Assembly: GCF_006538725.1 (NCBI RefSeq)
Contig: NZ_BJLQ01000021.1
Span: 1 to 64,000 of the forward strand
DNA: 64,000 nt
Source of the DNA: Cellulomonas gelida
GTDB lineage: Bacteria > Actinomycetota > Actinomycetes > Actinomycetales > Cellulomonadaceae
Direction of reading: 5' to 3'
Shown here one piece after another: positions 50,838 to 59,729 of the stretch. Each line of letters opens with the position of its first letter. The stretch's first letter is position 1. The notes beneath the pieces are model-generated. The model was not told the origin of the DNA and did no database searches. It was given only the letters and a program-made list of their open reading frames with translations. Both the position numbers and the translations under genes were made by a program.

Positions 50838-51622
50838 TGCCCGCCGTGCGTCGCTCACTCGTCTCGATCGCGTTCGTCGTCGGCCTGCCCGCGCTCCTCG
50901 TCGTCGCCTGGGGCCTGGCCACGCAGGGCACGACGAACCTCTACTACCCGCCGCCGTCACGCGTGCTCGACGCGTTCGTCACCACCTGGCTCGCCCCCGA
51001 GACCCTCACGCGCGACGTCCTGCCGAGCCTGAGCCGGTTCGCGATCGGAGTGCTGCTGTCGATCGTCATCGGCATCGTCGCGGGCACCGCGATCGGCGCG
51101 ACGCCGTGGCTGCGGTCCCTGCTCGAGCCGATGCTCGAGTTCTTCCGCGCGATCCCGCCCGTCGTGCTCGTCCCGGTGCTCATGCTCCTGCTCGGCATCG
51201 ACGACTCCATGAAGCTCGCGGTGATCGTCTCGGGCAGCGTGTGGCCGGTCCTGCTCAACACGATCGAGGGCGTGCGCGGGACCGACCCCGTGCTCGTCGA
51301 CACCTCGCGGTCCTACCGGGTCCGCGGCGTCCTGGCCTACCGGTACGTCGTGCTGCCCGCCGCGAGCCCGCAGATCATGGCTGGCGTCCGGCTGTGCCTG
51401 TCGATCGGGCTGATCCTCATGGTGATCTCGGAGATGTTCGCCTCGTCGTCGGGGCTGGGCTACCAGATCGTCTTCTTCCAGCGGCAGTACATGGTCGCCG
51501 AGATGTGGAGCGGCATCCTGCTGCTCGGCCTCGTCGGCGTCCTGGTCGCCGGCGTCTTCCAGCTCGTCGAACGACGGGTGCTGCACTGGTACCACGGCTC
51601 GAGAGAGGTCGCACGTGGCTGA
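50837..51622 (+). CDS. ABC transporter permease 2
   Basis: 261 residues, same family; EAA loop DTSRSYRVRGVLAYRYVVLP. Its ATG overlaps the previous stop by one base (TGATG). Two different permeases imply a heterodimeric channel. Confidence 0.88.
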   Translation: MPAVRRSLVSIAFVVGLPALLVVAWGLATQGTTNLYYPPPSRVLDAFVTTWLAPETLTRDVLPSLSRFAIGVLLSIVIGIVAGTAIGATPWLRSLLEPMLEFFRAIPPVVLVPVLMLLLGIDDSMKLAVIVSGSVWPVLLNTIEGVRGTDPVLVDTSRSYRVRGVLAYRYVVLPAASPQIMAGVRLCLSIGLILMVISEMFASSSGLGYQIVFFQRQYMVAEMWSGILLLGLVGVLVAGVFQLVERRVLHWYHGSREVARG

Positions 51623-52421
51623 GCGAACACCCCTGCTGTCCGTCCGGGACCTGAAGAAGACCTACCAGGGCGCCGCCGGGCCGGTCGAGGCCGTCGGCTC
51701 GATCACGTTCGACGTGCAGCCCGGTGAGCTGGTCTGCATCGTCGGGCCGTCCGGCTGCGGGAAGACGACCCTGCTCAAGTGCCTGTCCGGCCTGCTCCCG
51801 CCGACCGCGGGCTCGGTCACCCTCGACGGGGCCGAGGTCACCGCGCCGCCGAAGAAGATGGCGCTGGTGTTCCAGGAGTACGGGCGCAGCCTCTACCCGT
51901 GGCTCACGGTGCGCGACAACGTCGCGCTGCCGCTCAAGGCGCGCGGCGTGCCCAAGAGCGAGCGGCTCGCCCTGGTCGAACGGGCGATCGAGGAGGTCGG
52001 GCTGGGCCACGCGCTCGACACGTACCCCTGGCAGCTCTCGGGCGGCATGCAGCAGCGCGTCGCCATCGCGCGGGCCGTGGCCTACCAGCCCGAGATCCTC
52101 GTCATGGACGAGCCCTTCGCCGCGGTCGACGCCCAGACCCGCGCCGACCTGGAGGACCTCGTCCGACGCGTGTGGCGGGACCTCGGCGTGACCGTCCTGT
52201 TCGTCACGCACGACATCGACGAGTCCGTCTACCTGGGCGAGCGCGTCCTGATGCTGTCGAGCTCCCCGACGTTCGTGCAGGAGGACCTCGCGATCGACCT
52301 ACCGGACGCCCGCGACCAGCTCACCACGCGCGCGATGCCCCGGTTCACCGAGCTGCGCACGCACGTCTACGAGCAGATCCAGCGCGCCAAGCGCGGCGAG
52401 TCGGTCCCCGCCACGCCCTGA
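51615..52421 (+). CDS. ABC transporter ATP-binding protein
   Basis: 268 residues. Walker A GPSGCGKTT (about 44-52), Q-loop FQEYGRSLYPW, signature LSGGMQQRVAIARA, Walker B ILVMDEPFAAVD, switch His in FVTHDIDES. SsuB/TauB/NrtD class. GTG overlaps the permease 2 gene by 8 bp. Energises the importer. Confidence 0.92.
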   Translation: MAERTPLLSVRDLKKTYQGAAGPVEAVGSITFDVQPGELVCIVGPSGCGKTTLLKCLSGLLPPTAGSVTLDGAEVTAPPKKMALVFQEYGRSLYPWLTVRDNVALPLKARGVPKSERLALVERAIEEVGLGHALDTYPWQLSGGMQQRVAIARAVAYQPEILVMDEPFAAVDAQTRADLEDLVRRVWRDLGVTVLFVTHDIDESVYLGERVLMLSSSPTFVQEDLAIDLPDARDQLTTRAMPRFTELRTHVYEQIQRAKRGESVPATP

Positions 52422-52422
52422 G

Positions 52423-52869
52423 TCACTCCGGTGCGGGGGTGTGGGAGTCGAGGATCGTGGTGAGGAGGTGCTGGAGGGTCTCGCGCTCGGTCGGGGTCAG
52501 GGCTGAGGTCAGGACGGCGTCGACACGCGCCGCCGAGGGGACCAGCTCGCGCAGCAGGGCAAGGCCCGCATCGGTGAGGCGGACGACGTTGCGGCGTCGG
52601 TCCGCCGTGGCGCGCACGCGCGCGACGAGGCCGCGCGCCTCGAGGCGGGCGACGAGCCCGGCGACGGTCGAGCGGTCGAGGTCCAGGGCGTCGCACAGCT
52701 CGCGCTGACTCGCCTCGCCCAGCCGGTGCAGGACGTTGAGCACGCCGAACTGCACGTTCGTCAGCCGCGGGCCGACCTCCTGCGCCCAGGCCGCGAGGTG
52801 CGCCTGCTGTGTGCGGCGCACGAGGAAGCCCGTGTGCCGGGCGAGGTCGAGGGGCAGCGGGTCGCTCAC
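52423..52869 (-). CDS. MarR-family regulator of the gentisate operon
   Basis: 148 residues. HTH region EASQRELCDALDLDRSTVAG, wing RATADRRRNVVRLT. Last gene of the gentisate operon, 19 bp after the maleylpyruvate isomerase gene; its stop faces the importer ATPase stop with one base between them. Probable target: the CGTTGG-CATA-CCAACG palindrome before the first operon gene. Confidence 0.88.
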   Translation of the reverse strand: MSDPLPLDLARHTGFLVRRTQQAHLAAWAQEVGPRLTNVQFGVLNVLHRLGEASQRELCDALDLDRSTVAGLVARLEARGLVARVRATADRRRNVVRLTDAGLALLRELVPSAARVDAVLTSALTPTERETLQHLLTTILDSHTPAPE

Positions 52870-52888
52870 GGCGCCATGGTGGCAGTCG

Positions 52889-53650
52889 TCAGAGCCAGCG
52901 CGGTGGTGCCGGGACGGGCGTGCCGTCGGTCGTCGTCAGCAGGTGCGCGCCGCCGCGGCCGGTCGCCCATCGCGCGAGGTCGGCCGCGCGGCCACGCAGG
53001 TGGGTGCGCGGCACGTCGTCGCCACTCGCAGGGTCGTCCGTGAGCGCCGCGCGGTCCGTGGGCTCGAGGACCGGGACCACGACACCCCCGGCGTCGCCCC
53101 GCGCGCGCCAGGTGCGGGTGACGTCCGCGAGGAGACCGTCGACGAGCTCGGCCGGGAAGTGCCGGAAGGACGCGCCGTTGTCGAGGTCGACGGCGTGCAC
53201 CCACACCTCGCGCGTGCGCATCCAGACCGTCTCGCTCGCGGGGACCACACGCCCCTGGGCGGTGCGGACCTGCGCACGCCACGCCTCGTCGGACAGGTCC
53301 CGCCACTCGACGTTGAGGTGCACGGCCGCGTGCGCGGACAGGTTCCGCAGGGCGCGCGCGGGCAGGGTCGCGCCGTACTCGATCTCCGCGTCGCGCTCCT
53401 CGCGAGAGGCGTACATCGGGGTCTCGACGCCCGTGGCCGCCCACTCGGTCAGTCGCGTCAGGGCACGCGCGTTCAGGCCGACGTGCGCGACGACGTGCCG
53501 CCGGGTCCAGCCCGGCACGAGCGACGGGGCGTCGAGCTCGTCGTTGCGCAGCTCGTTGAGCGTGCGGGAGAAGTACGCCTGGCCCCGCCGGGCCAGCAGC
53601 AACGAGGCGAGCAGCTGCGGGTCGGTCGTCCGGTCGGTGCGGCCCGCCAC
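52889..53650 (-). CDS. Maleylpyruvate isomerase, mycothiol-dependent type
   Basis: 253 residues. DinB-like four-helix domain with metal ligands in RRHVVAHVGLNARAL (His) and TREVWVHAVDLDNG (Glu, His), and a C-terminal MDMPI domain. It isomerises maleylpyruvate to fumarylpyruvate using mycothiol, the actinobacterial thiol. GTG starts one base after the hydrolase stop. Step 2 of the gentisate pathway. Confidence 0.88.
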   Translation of the reverse strand: MAGRTDRTTDPQLLASLLLARRGQAYFSRTLNELRNDELDAPSLVPGWTRRHVVAHVGLNARALTRLTEWAATGVETPMYASREERDAEIEYGATLPARALRNLSAHAAVHLNVEWRDLSDEAWRAQVRTAQGRVVPASETVWMRTREVWVHAVDLDNGASFRHFPAELVDGLLADVTRTWRARGDAGGVVVPVLEPTDRAALTDDPASGDDVPRTHLRGRAADLARWATGRGGAHLLTTTDGTPVPAPPRWL

Positions 53651-53651
53651 G

Positions 53652-54509
53652 TCAGGCCTCCGCGACGACGTCGTTGCGGAGCTCGCCCAGCCCGGTGACG
53701 GTCGTCGTCAGCCGGTTCCCCGGACGCAGGTAGCGCGGGGGTGTGCGCGCGTGGCCGACGCCGCCGGGCGTCCCGGTCGCGATGACGTCGCCCGGGTGGA
53801 GCGTCAGGATCTGCGAGACGTACGCGACCAGGGCGGCCGGGCCGAAGACCATGTCGTCGACGCGCGTGTGCTGCACCTGCTCGTCGTCGACGACCGTGCG
53901 CAGCTCGCCGGTGAGCGGCTGGTCGACCGTGAGCCACGGCCCGAACGGTGTCGTCGCCTCGAACGTCTTGCCCTGCAGCCACTGCGCGGTGCGGTACTGG
54001 TAGTCGCGCATCGTGACGTCGTTCAGCACCGCGTACCCGGCGATCGCGTCGCGCGCGGCGGCCTCGTCGAGCCTGCGTGCCGGGGCGCCGACGACGACCG
54101 CGACCTCGCCCTCCCAGTCGACCGCGTCGGCCGCGTGCGCGGGCAGGACGATCGGGTCGTACGGCCCGACGAGGGCCTCGGGATACTTCGCGAACAGCGT
54201 GGGGAACGCGGGCAGCTCCCGGCCCATCTCGAGGATGTGGTTGCGGTAGTTGAGCCCGACGCAGACGATCTTCGACGGCCGCAGCACGGGCGGCGCCCAG
54301 GCGCGGGGCTCGAGGTCCGCGAGCGCGTGCCGAGGGCCGTCGGCCGCCGCCGCGCGCGCACGCCAGAGCGGGTCGGCCAGCAGCGCACCCACGTCCGCGG
54401 CGTCGCCGATCTCGACCGCCGTCTCGTCGTCCACCCGCACCGCGACCGTCGTCCGCCCGGCGGGACCGTCCGTCGACGAGGCACCGACCCGCAGCGTGCC
54501 GAGCCTCAC
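53652..54509 (-). CDS. Fumarylpyruvate hydrolase (FAH family)
   Basis: 285 residues. CVGLNYRNHILEMG, DWEGEVAVVVG (metal Glu pair), TPFGPWLTVD and HPGDVIATGTPGGVGH. In this operon it should cut fumarylpyruvate to fumarate and pyruvate. GTG overlaps the dioxygenase stop (GTGA). Similar in sequence style to the FAH protein at 41302, so substrates could overlap. Confidence 0.88.
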   Translation of the reverse strand: MRLGTLRVGASSTDGPAGRTTVAVRVDDETAVEIGDAADVGALLADPLWRARAAAADGPRHALADLEPRAWAPPVLRPSKIVCVGLNYRNHILEMGRELPAFPTLFAKYPEALVGPYDPIVLPAHAADAVDWEGEVAVVVGAPARRLDEAAARDAIAGYAVLNDVTMRDYQYRTAQWLQGKTFEATTPFGPWLTVDQPLTGELRTVVDDEQVQHTRVDDMVFGPAALVAYVSQILTLHPGDVIATGTPGGVGHARTPPRYLRPGNRLTTTVTGLGELRNDVVAEA

Positions 54510-55597
54510 GCGAGGTCCTCGTTGCGCTGGCCGGGCACGTAGGTGCGCGTGAACTGGAGCCGGTCGATGATCGGCCCGTCGTTGAACCGGAACAGGTCGA
54601 ACTGGGTGTCGGCGTGCAGCGACCACGGCACCCAGCTCGGGACGGCGAACAGGTCACCGGTCTCGACGCGGTGCTCGGTCCCGCCGAGCACGACCGTCCC
54701 GTCGCCCTCGAACACCTGCCACACCGACGAGCCGACCTCGTGCCGTGTGGGCGTCTCGGCGCCCGCGCGCAGGCGGTGGAACTCGCATCGCAGGGTGGGC
54801 ATCACGTCGCCGCCGGTCGTGGGGTTGGTGTACCGGATCGCGGCGTGCCCCTGCTCGACGGTCGCCGGGTAGCCCTCGTCCTCGAGCCGCAGCTGCTCGG
54901 TCAGCGCGCGGTCCGTGTGCTCCCAGCGGTAGGCGGACAGCGGCGAGCTCGTCTGGTCCTCCAGCCCGGACAGCGGCCGCAGCCCCGGGTGCGCCCACAG
55001 CCGCTCCGCGCGCGAGACGTCGGGCGAGGCCTCGTCGGTCACGCGCTCGGAGCCGAACTCGAAGAAGCCGACGTCGGCGTAGTGCGAGAACGGGACGTCG
55101 AGGCCGTCGATCCAGGCCATCGGCTGGTCGGTGTCGTTGTGGTGGCCGTGGTAGTTCCAGCCGGGCGTGAGCAGCAGGTCGCCGCGTCGCATGGCCACCG
55201 GGTCGCCGTTGACGACGGTCCACACGCCCTCGCCCTCGACGACGAAGCGGAACGCGTTCTGGCTGTGGCGGTGCTCCGGGGCGGTCTCGTGGCCGCCGAG
55301 GTACTGGATCGCGCACCACAGCGTCGGGGTCGCGTACGCGGTGCCCGGCAGGCCGGGGTTCGCGAGCCCGATCGCGCGACGCTCGCCGCCGCGCCCGACC
55401 GGGACGAGCTCACCGGACCGCTCGGCGATGTCGAACAGGGTCTTCCAGCGCCAGATGAAGGGGATGGCCTGGGGCGCCGGCGCCATGGGCATGAGGTCGT
55501 CCCGCTGGGTCCAGAGCGGGGCCAGGTTGTTCGCCTCGAAGTCGGCGTAGAGCTGCTTGAGCTCGGGGGTGTCGGCGGTGCCGTCCATCTGGTCCAC
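54506..55597 (-). CDS. Gentisate 1,2-dioxygenase
   Basis: 363 residues, bicupin. First cupin with the Fe ligands in HETAPEHRHSQNAFR and WNYHGHHND; second cupin around TRHEVGSSVWQVFEG. It opens the ring of gentisate (2,5-dihydroxybenzoate) to maleylpyruvate. The GTG at 55597 (VDQMDGTADTPEL) is preferred because GAGGAGAG lies 4-5 nt upstream. ATG 55636, 13 codons earlier, lies within the palindrome and has no ribosome-binding site. First gene of a four-gene operon. Confidence 0.9.
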   Translation of the reverse strand: MDQMDGTADTPELKQLYADFEANNLAPLWTQRDDLMPMAPAPQAIPFIWRWKTLFDIAERSGELVPVGRGGERRAIGLANPGLPGTAYATPTLWCAIQYLGGHETAPEHRHSQNAFRFVVEGEGVWTVVNGDPVAMRRGDLLLTPGWNYHGHHNDTDQPMAWIDGLDVPFSHYADVGFFEFGSERVTDEASPDVSRAERLWAHPGLRPLSGLEDQTSSPLSAYRWEHTDRALTEQLRLEDEGYPATVEQGHAAIRYTNPTTGGDVMPTLRCEFHRLRAGAETPTRHEVGSSVWQVFEGDGTVVLGGTEHRVETGDLFAVPSWVPWSLHADTQFDLFRFNDGPIIDRLQFTRTYVPGQRNEDLA

Positions 55598-55627
55598 GGT
55601 GCTCTCCTCGATGACGTCGTCGTCAGT

Positions 55628-55643
55628 CGTTGGCATACCAACG
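55628..55643. promoter_or_regulatory. Operator of the gentisate operon
   Basis: CGTTGG-CATA-CCAACG, perfect 6-bp arms, 31 bp upstream of the preferred GTG. A TATCGT -10 candidate (55641-55646, minus strand) overlaps it, so repressor binding would cover the transcription start. Confidence 0.65.
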
Positions 55644-55833
55644 ATAGGCGCGAACCGCCGCGCACGGAAGGGGCGGACGCCGTCCACCCAGTGGCCGCCC
55701 CCTGGCAGCGCCCGAACGGCCTTCCTACTGTGGGCCTGCGCCGGTTCGTCCCGTTCTGACCGAGCGCTCTCCAGGGGGTGACGGCGGGGGCCCGCGCCCG
55801 AGGGGACGTCTCGACCCCGCCGCAGGGGGACCC

Positions 55834-56817
55834 ATGCGCTCCAGGCTCACGACCTCGCTCGCCGCCGCCGTCATGGCACTCACGCTCGTCACCGCCGTCC
55901 CGGCGGCCGCGCACGGCCCTGGGCACCACCACCGCCCGGCGACGTACCTGCTCGACCCCGTCGGCCCCGCCGCGGACGACGTCTACCCCGAGGGCGTCGC
56001 CGCGCACGGCGGCCACTTCTACGTCAGCAGCACCACCGACGGCACGATCTACCGGGGAGACCTCGACGAGCCGACCGCGACGCCGTTCCTACCGGGCGGG
56101 CAGGACGGCCGCGTCATCGCGGTCGGGCTCAAGGTCGACGGCCGCACGCTGCTCGTCGCGGGCGGCTTCACGGGTCGCGTGTGGGCGTACGACCTGCGGA
56201 CCCGCGCGTTGACCGGGTCGTGGCAGGTGGTGCAGGACGGCACGCCGACGTTCGTCAACGACCTGGCCGTGAGCCCGCGCGGTGACATCTACGTGACGGA
56301 CTCGATGCGCCCGGTCCTCTACAGGATCCACGCGGGCGAGAAGCGGACGACGACGACCGAGCTGCTCGAGCCGGTCGTGTCGTTCGAGGGCACCGAGTTC
56401 ACCTACGACCAGGACGTCAACGCCAACGGCCTGGTGATCTCCCCCGACGGGAAGACCGCCGTCGTCGCGAAGACGCGCACCGGGCAGCTGTTCCGGGTGG
56501 GGCTGACCGACGGCAGCGTCTCGGTCGTCGACCTCCACGGCGGCTCCGTCCAGGGCGACGGTCTGCTGCTCGACGGCCACCGGCTGCTCGCGGCCGAGTG
56601 GACGGCCGGCAACCCGCAGTCCGTGGTCGCCGTCGACCTCAACCGGCGCTTCACCGAAGGTCGGGTCGTCTCACGGACGTCGGACCCGTCGTTCGACGAC
56701 CCGACGACCATCGCGCGTGCCGGGCGCGACCTGCTCGTCGTGAACAGCCAGTTCGACACGAGGAGCGCAGGCGGGACGCCGGAACCGTTCACGGTGTCGC
56801 GCATCCCCGTTCCCTGA
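55834..56817 (+). CDS. Secreted SMP-30/gluconolactonase-like beta-propeller
   Basis: 327 residues. Signal peptide (about 1-26), then repeated blades: GTIYRGDLDEP, GRVWAYDLRTRALTG, NDLAVSPRGDIYVTDS, NANGLVISPDGKTAVVAKT. The Glu/Asn/Asp metal ligands of SMP-30 lactonases can be matched partly (EGVAAHG, NDLAVS, DQDVNANG). Enzyme or binding role is open. AGGGGGA precedes the ATG. It is divergent from the gentisate operon, but shares no visible operator. Confidence 0.82.
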   Translation: MRSRLTTSLAAAVMALTLVTAVPAAAHGPGHHHRPATYLLDPVGPAADDVYPEGVAAHGGHFYVSSTTDGTIYRGDLDEPTATPFLPGGQDGRVIAVGLKVDGRTLLVAGGFTGRVWAYDLRTRALTGSWQVVQDGTPTFVNDLAVSPRGDIYVTDSMRPVLYRIHAGEKRTTTTELLEPVVSFEGTEFTYDQDVNANGLVISPDGKTAVVAKTRTGQLFRVGLTDGSVSVVDLHGGSVQGDGLLLDGHRLLAAEWTAGNPQSVVAVDLNRRFTEGRVVSRTSDPSFDDPTTIARAGRDLLVVNSQFDTRSAGGTPEPFTVSRIPVP

Positions 56818-56840
56818 CGGGCTCACGCCCTGCGGGACGG

Positions 56841-57284
56841 TCACACGGCGCGGAGCACCAGCAGGAACTGCCCGCCGCCGGGTTCGACCTGCGTCGTGAC
56901 GGGCAGGCCGGGGGCGAACCGTGACAGCCGGTCGACGAGCCACGCGGCAGCCTCGTCGGCGTCCGCGCGGCTGGGGCAGCGCGCCACGACCTCACGCCCG
57001 CCCTTACGTCCGAGGCGCTCGACGGTCTCGGCGATCGGCGCGGGGTCGACGACGAACAGGTCGGGCGACCACGGCACCACGGGCTTCACCGCGCCCTTGC
57101 GGGTGTTGCACTGGCGGTGGGCGAGGCGCTCGCTGCCGGGCGCCGACTTCTTGGACTTGGTGACGAGGCCGGAGTCGACGCTCGGTCCGAGGTCGGAGTT
57201 CACGGACGCGTCGGGGTCCACCGGCTGGTCGCACAGCCAGCAGCGCCACGCGTCCCGGTCACCGACGTCGCTCAGGTTGCTCAT
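56841..57284 (-). CDS. HNH-like zinc-ribbon protein of unknown function
   Basis: 147 residues. WRCWLCDQPVD (CxxC) and LAHRQCNTRKG (HxxCN) bracket about 45 residues, as in HNH endonuclease-type beta-beta-alpha metal folds. The C-terminal 80 residues are alpha/beta. Similar stand-alone genes are common in Actinobacteria, with no known role. Whether the catalytic His is present cannot be decided. Confidence 0.72.
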   Translation of the reverse strand: MSNLSDVGDRDAWRCWLCDQPVDPDASVNSDLGPSVDSGLVTKSKKSAPGSERLAHRQCNTRKGAVKPVVPWSPDLFVVDPAPIAETVERLGRKGGREVVARCPSRADADEAAAWLVDRLSRFAPGLPVTTQVEPGGGQFLLVLRAV

Positions 57285-57376
57285 GCGCGCACGCTAGCCG
57301 CACCTGGCGGCACGGACGTCACCCGCGTCGTCGACGCCCCTCCTCGCCTGTCGGGGGGCCCTGCCATGCTGGCCGG

Positions 57377-57787
57377 GTGGAGCTGCGCTTCAGCGGTGAG
57401 GTGATCTGGTGGCGCGGGCCCGCGCCCTTCCACTTCGTCGTGCTCCCCGAGCCGGAGGCGGTCCGGATCCGTGCCGTCGCGTCGCGGGTGACCTACGGCT
57501 GGGGCTGCATCCCCGCGACCGTGACCGTGGGGCGCACGACGTTCACCACGTCGATCTTCCCCAAGGACGGCGGGTTCCGCGTGCCGCTCAAGGTGGCCGC
57601 ACGCCGGGCGGAGGGGGTCGAGCTCGGGGACGACGTGGACCTCGTCGTCGTCGTGGACGACCCGGACGGGCCGTCCGGCCCGCCGGAAGAGCCGGACGAC
57701 GACCAGCCGACGCCCCCACCGGCCCCGCACCACGACCCCGCGGACGACGACGACTACTTCGACCCCGCCCGTACGGCGCCCCGGTAG
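57377..57787 (+). CDS. DUF1905 domain protein
   Basis: 136 residues. The N-terminal 95 residues are a DUF1905 beta-barrel (FSGEVIWWRGPAPFHFVVLP, TYGWGCIPATVTVGRTTF, SIFPKDGGFRVPLK). The tail is acidic and Pro-rich. CATGCT ends 6 nt before the GTG, suggesting a leaderless start. Confidence 0.85.
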   Translation: MELRFSGEVIWWRGPAPFHFVVLPEPEAVRIRAVASRVTYGWGCIPATVTVGRTTFTTSIFPKDGGFRVPLKVAARRAEGVELGDDVDLVVVVDDPDGPSGPPEEPDDDQPTPPPAPHHDPADDDDYFDPARTAPR

Positions 57788-57819
57788 GGTTCGGTGCCCG
57801 AGGCCCCGGGGGAGGACAG

Positions 57820-58353
57820 GTGCTGGCACTGACGCCACCGCAGCTACGGCCGTTCTGCACGCTCACGGTCGAGCTCGCGCCGGTCCTGGACGTGGGTGCG
57901 GCCCGGCTCGGGAAGCGGCGCGTCGTCCCCATCGCGGGTGGGCGCGTCACCGGCCGGATCAGCGGGACCGTCCTGGACGTGGGCGCGGACTGGCAGACCG
58001 TCGACGACGACGGCGTGGCCGAGATGGACGCGCGCTACGCGTTCCGGACCGACGACGGCGCGCTCGTCGAGATCGTCAACCAGGGCTTCCGGTACGGACC
58101 GCCGGACGTCATGGCGCAGCTCGCGTCGGGCGCCCCGACGCCACCCGATGCGTACTCGATGCTCTCCACGGCTCGCCTCGAGAGCGGCCACCCCGACTAC
58201 CGGTGGGTCAACCGGCTCGTGCTCGTCGGGACCGGCGCACGCCACGGCAGCACCGTGCAGGTCGACCTCTACACCCTCGAGGACCTCCACACCCTCGACG
58301 GCCGACACACCCTGGACCACCCCGACCCCCCGGAACGAGGGCCGCAGACGTGA
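57820..58353 (+). CDS. DUF3237 protein linked to an aromatic hydroxylase
   Basis: 177 residues of the DUF3237 beta-barrel: CTLTVELAPVLDVG, GGRVTGRISGTVLDVGADWQ, RYAFRTDDGALVEIVNQGFR, YRWVNRLVLVGTG. The family occurs near aromatic-degradation genes, without known activity. GTG start with GGGGGAGGA upstream. Its stop overlaps the hydroxylase start (GTGA), so the two proteins are coupled. Confidence 0.85.
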   Translation: MLALTPPQLRPFCTLTVELAPVLDVGAARLGKRRVVPIAGGRVTGRISGTVLDVGADWQTVDDDGVAEMDARYAFRTDDGALVEIVNQGFRYGPPDVMAQLASGAPTPPDAYSMLSTARLESGHPDYRWVNRLVLVGTGARHGSTVQVDLYTLEDLHTLDGRHTLDHPDPPERGPQT

Positions 58354-59648
58354 CCGACGAGCGAGTCCTGATCGCAGGCGGGGGGATCGGCGGCCTCGCC
58401 GTCGCGCTCACGCTGCACCAGCTCGGCGTGCCCTTCACGGTGCTCGAGGGTGCGCGCGAGCTCGCGCCGCTCGGGGTGGGGATCAACCTGCAGCCCAACG
58501 CGGTGCGCGAGCTCGGGGACCTGGGCATCGACACCGACGCGCTCGACGAGATCGGCCTCGCCACGCACGAGTGGGCGCTCGTCGGACGCAACGGCAACGA
58601 CATCTACGCCGAGCCGCGCGGCCTGCGCGCGGGGTACAGCTGGCCGCAGTACGCCGTCCACCGCGGGCGTCTGCAGCTGCTCCTCGCGCAGACGCTGCGC
58701 GAGCGTGCCGGCGACGCCGCGATGCTGCTCGGCCACCGCGTCACCGGCTACGAGAAGCATGACGACGGGACCGTGACGGCGCTCGGGCAGCGCGCCGACG
58801 CGAGCACGTTCCGCGAGCGCGGCACCCTGCTGGTCGGCGCGGACGGCATCCACTCGGCGGTGCGCGCGCAGATGCACCCCGACCAGCCGCCCATCCACTG
58901 GGGCGGCACGATCATGTGGCGCGGCACCACGCAGGCGCGGCCGATCCGCACGGGCGCCTCGTTCGTCGGCCTCGGCTCGGCCCGGCACCGCGTGGTGGTC
59001 TACCCGATCTCGCCCGCCGACCCGGACACGGGCCTGGCCACGATCAACTGGATCGCCGAGATCCGGGTCGACGACGTCGACGACCGCGAGGCCGCGGGCT
59101 GGTTCCGGCGCGTCGACGTCTCGGAGTTCGCGCACCACTTCACCGACTGGACCTACGACTGGCTCGACGTGCCGGACCTGCTGGCCCGCGCCGAGGTCGC
59201 GTACGAGAACCCGATGATCGACCGCGACCCGGTGCCGACGTGGCTCGACGGGCCGGTGCTGCTGGTCGGCGACGCGGCCCACGCGATGTACCCGACGGGG
59301 TCGAACGGGGCGAGCCAGGCGATCATGGACGCCCGCCTGCTGGGCGCCTCGATGCTGGAGCACGGTGTCACGCCCGACGCGCTCGCCGCCTTCGACGCGC
59401 GACTGTGCGGCCCGATCTCGCAGCTCGTGCTGCGCAACCGTGGCGACGGTCCGTTCGGCCTGCTCGACCTGGTCGACGAGCGGTGCGGCGGGCAGTTCGA
59501 CGACATCGAGGACATCGTCCCCGAGCTCGAGCGCAACGAGTTCATGGCCGGCTACAAGGCCGCCGCGGGCTTCGCGATCGAGCAGCTCAACGCGGCCGCG
59601 CCGACGATCGCACCCGGGGCGTCCCTCGGCACCCGCGTCGACGCGTGA
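58350..59648 (+). CDS. FAD-dependent aromatic-ring hydroxylase (salicylate/3-hydroxybenzoate hydroxylase-like)
   Basis: 432 residues. GxGxxG in IAGGGIGGLAVALTLHQLG (about 7-20), DG motif LLVGADGIHSAVR and GD motif LLVGDAAHAMYPTGSNGASQ, with the full group A layout. A candidate to convert 3-hydroxybenzoate or salicylate to gentisate, feeding the dioxygenase encoded 3 kb away. GTG overlaps the DUF3237 stop. The exact substrate cannot be told from motifs. Confidence 0.85.
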   Translation: MTDERVLIAGGGIGGLAVALTLHQLGVPFTVLEGARELAPLGVGINLQPNAVRELGDLGIDTDALDEIGLATHEWALVGRNGNDIYAEPRGLRAGYSWPQYAVHRGRLQLLLAQTLRERAGDAAMLLGHRVTGYEKHDDGTVTALGQRADASTFRERGTLLVGADGIHSAVRAQMHPDQPPIHWGGTIMWRGTTQARPIRTGASFVGLGSARHRVVVYPISPADPDTGLATINWIAEIRVDDVDDREAAGWFRRVDVSEFAHHFTDWTYDWLDVPDLLARAEVAYENPMIDRDPVPTWLDGPVLLVGDAAHAMYPTGSNGASQAIMDARLLGASMLEHGVTPDALAAFDARLCGPISQLVLRNRGDGPFGLLDLVDERCGGQFDDIEDIVPELERNEFMAGYKAAAGFAIEQLNAAAPTIAPGASLGTRVDA

Positions 59649-59729
59649 CCCGGTGCGGCGCTCTCCAACGAGCCCGCACATCCGACGTTCAAGATGCCGA
59701 CTCGGGCAACCGTTGCCACCCTGGGCCCG

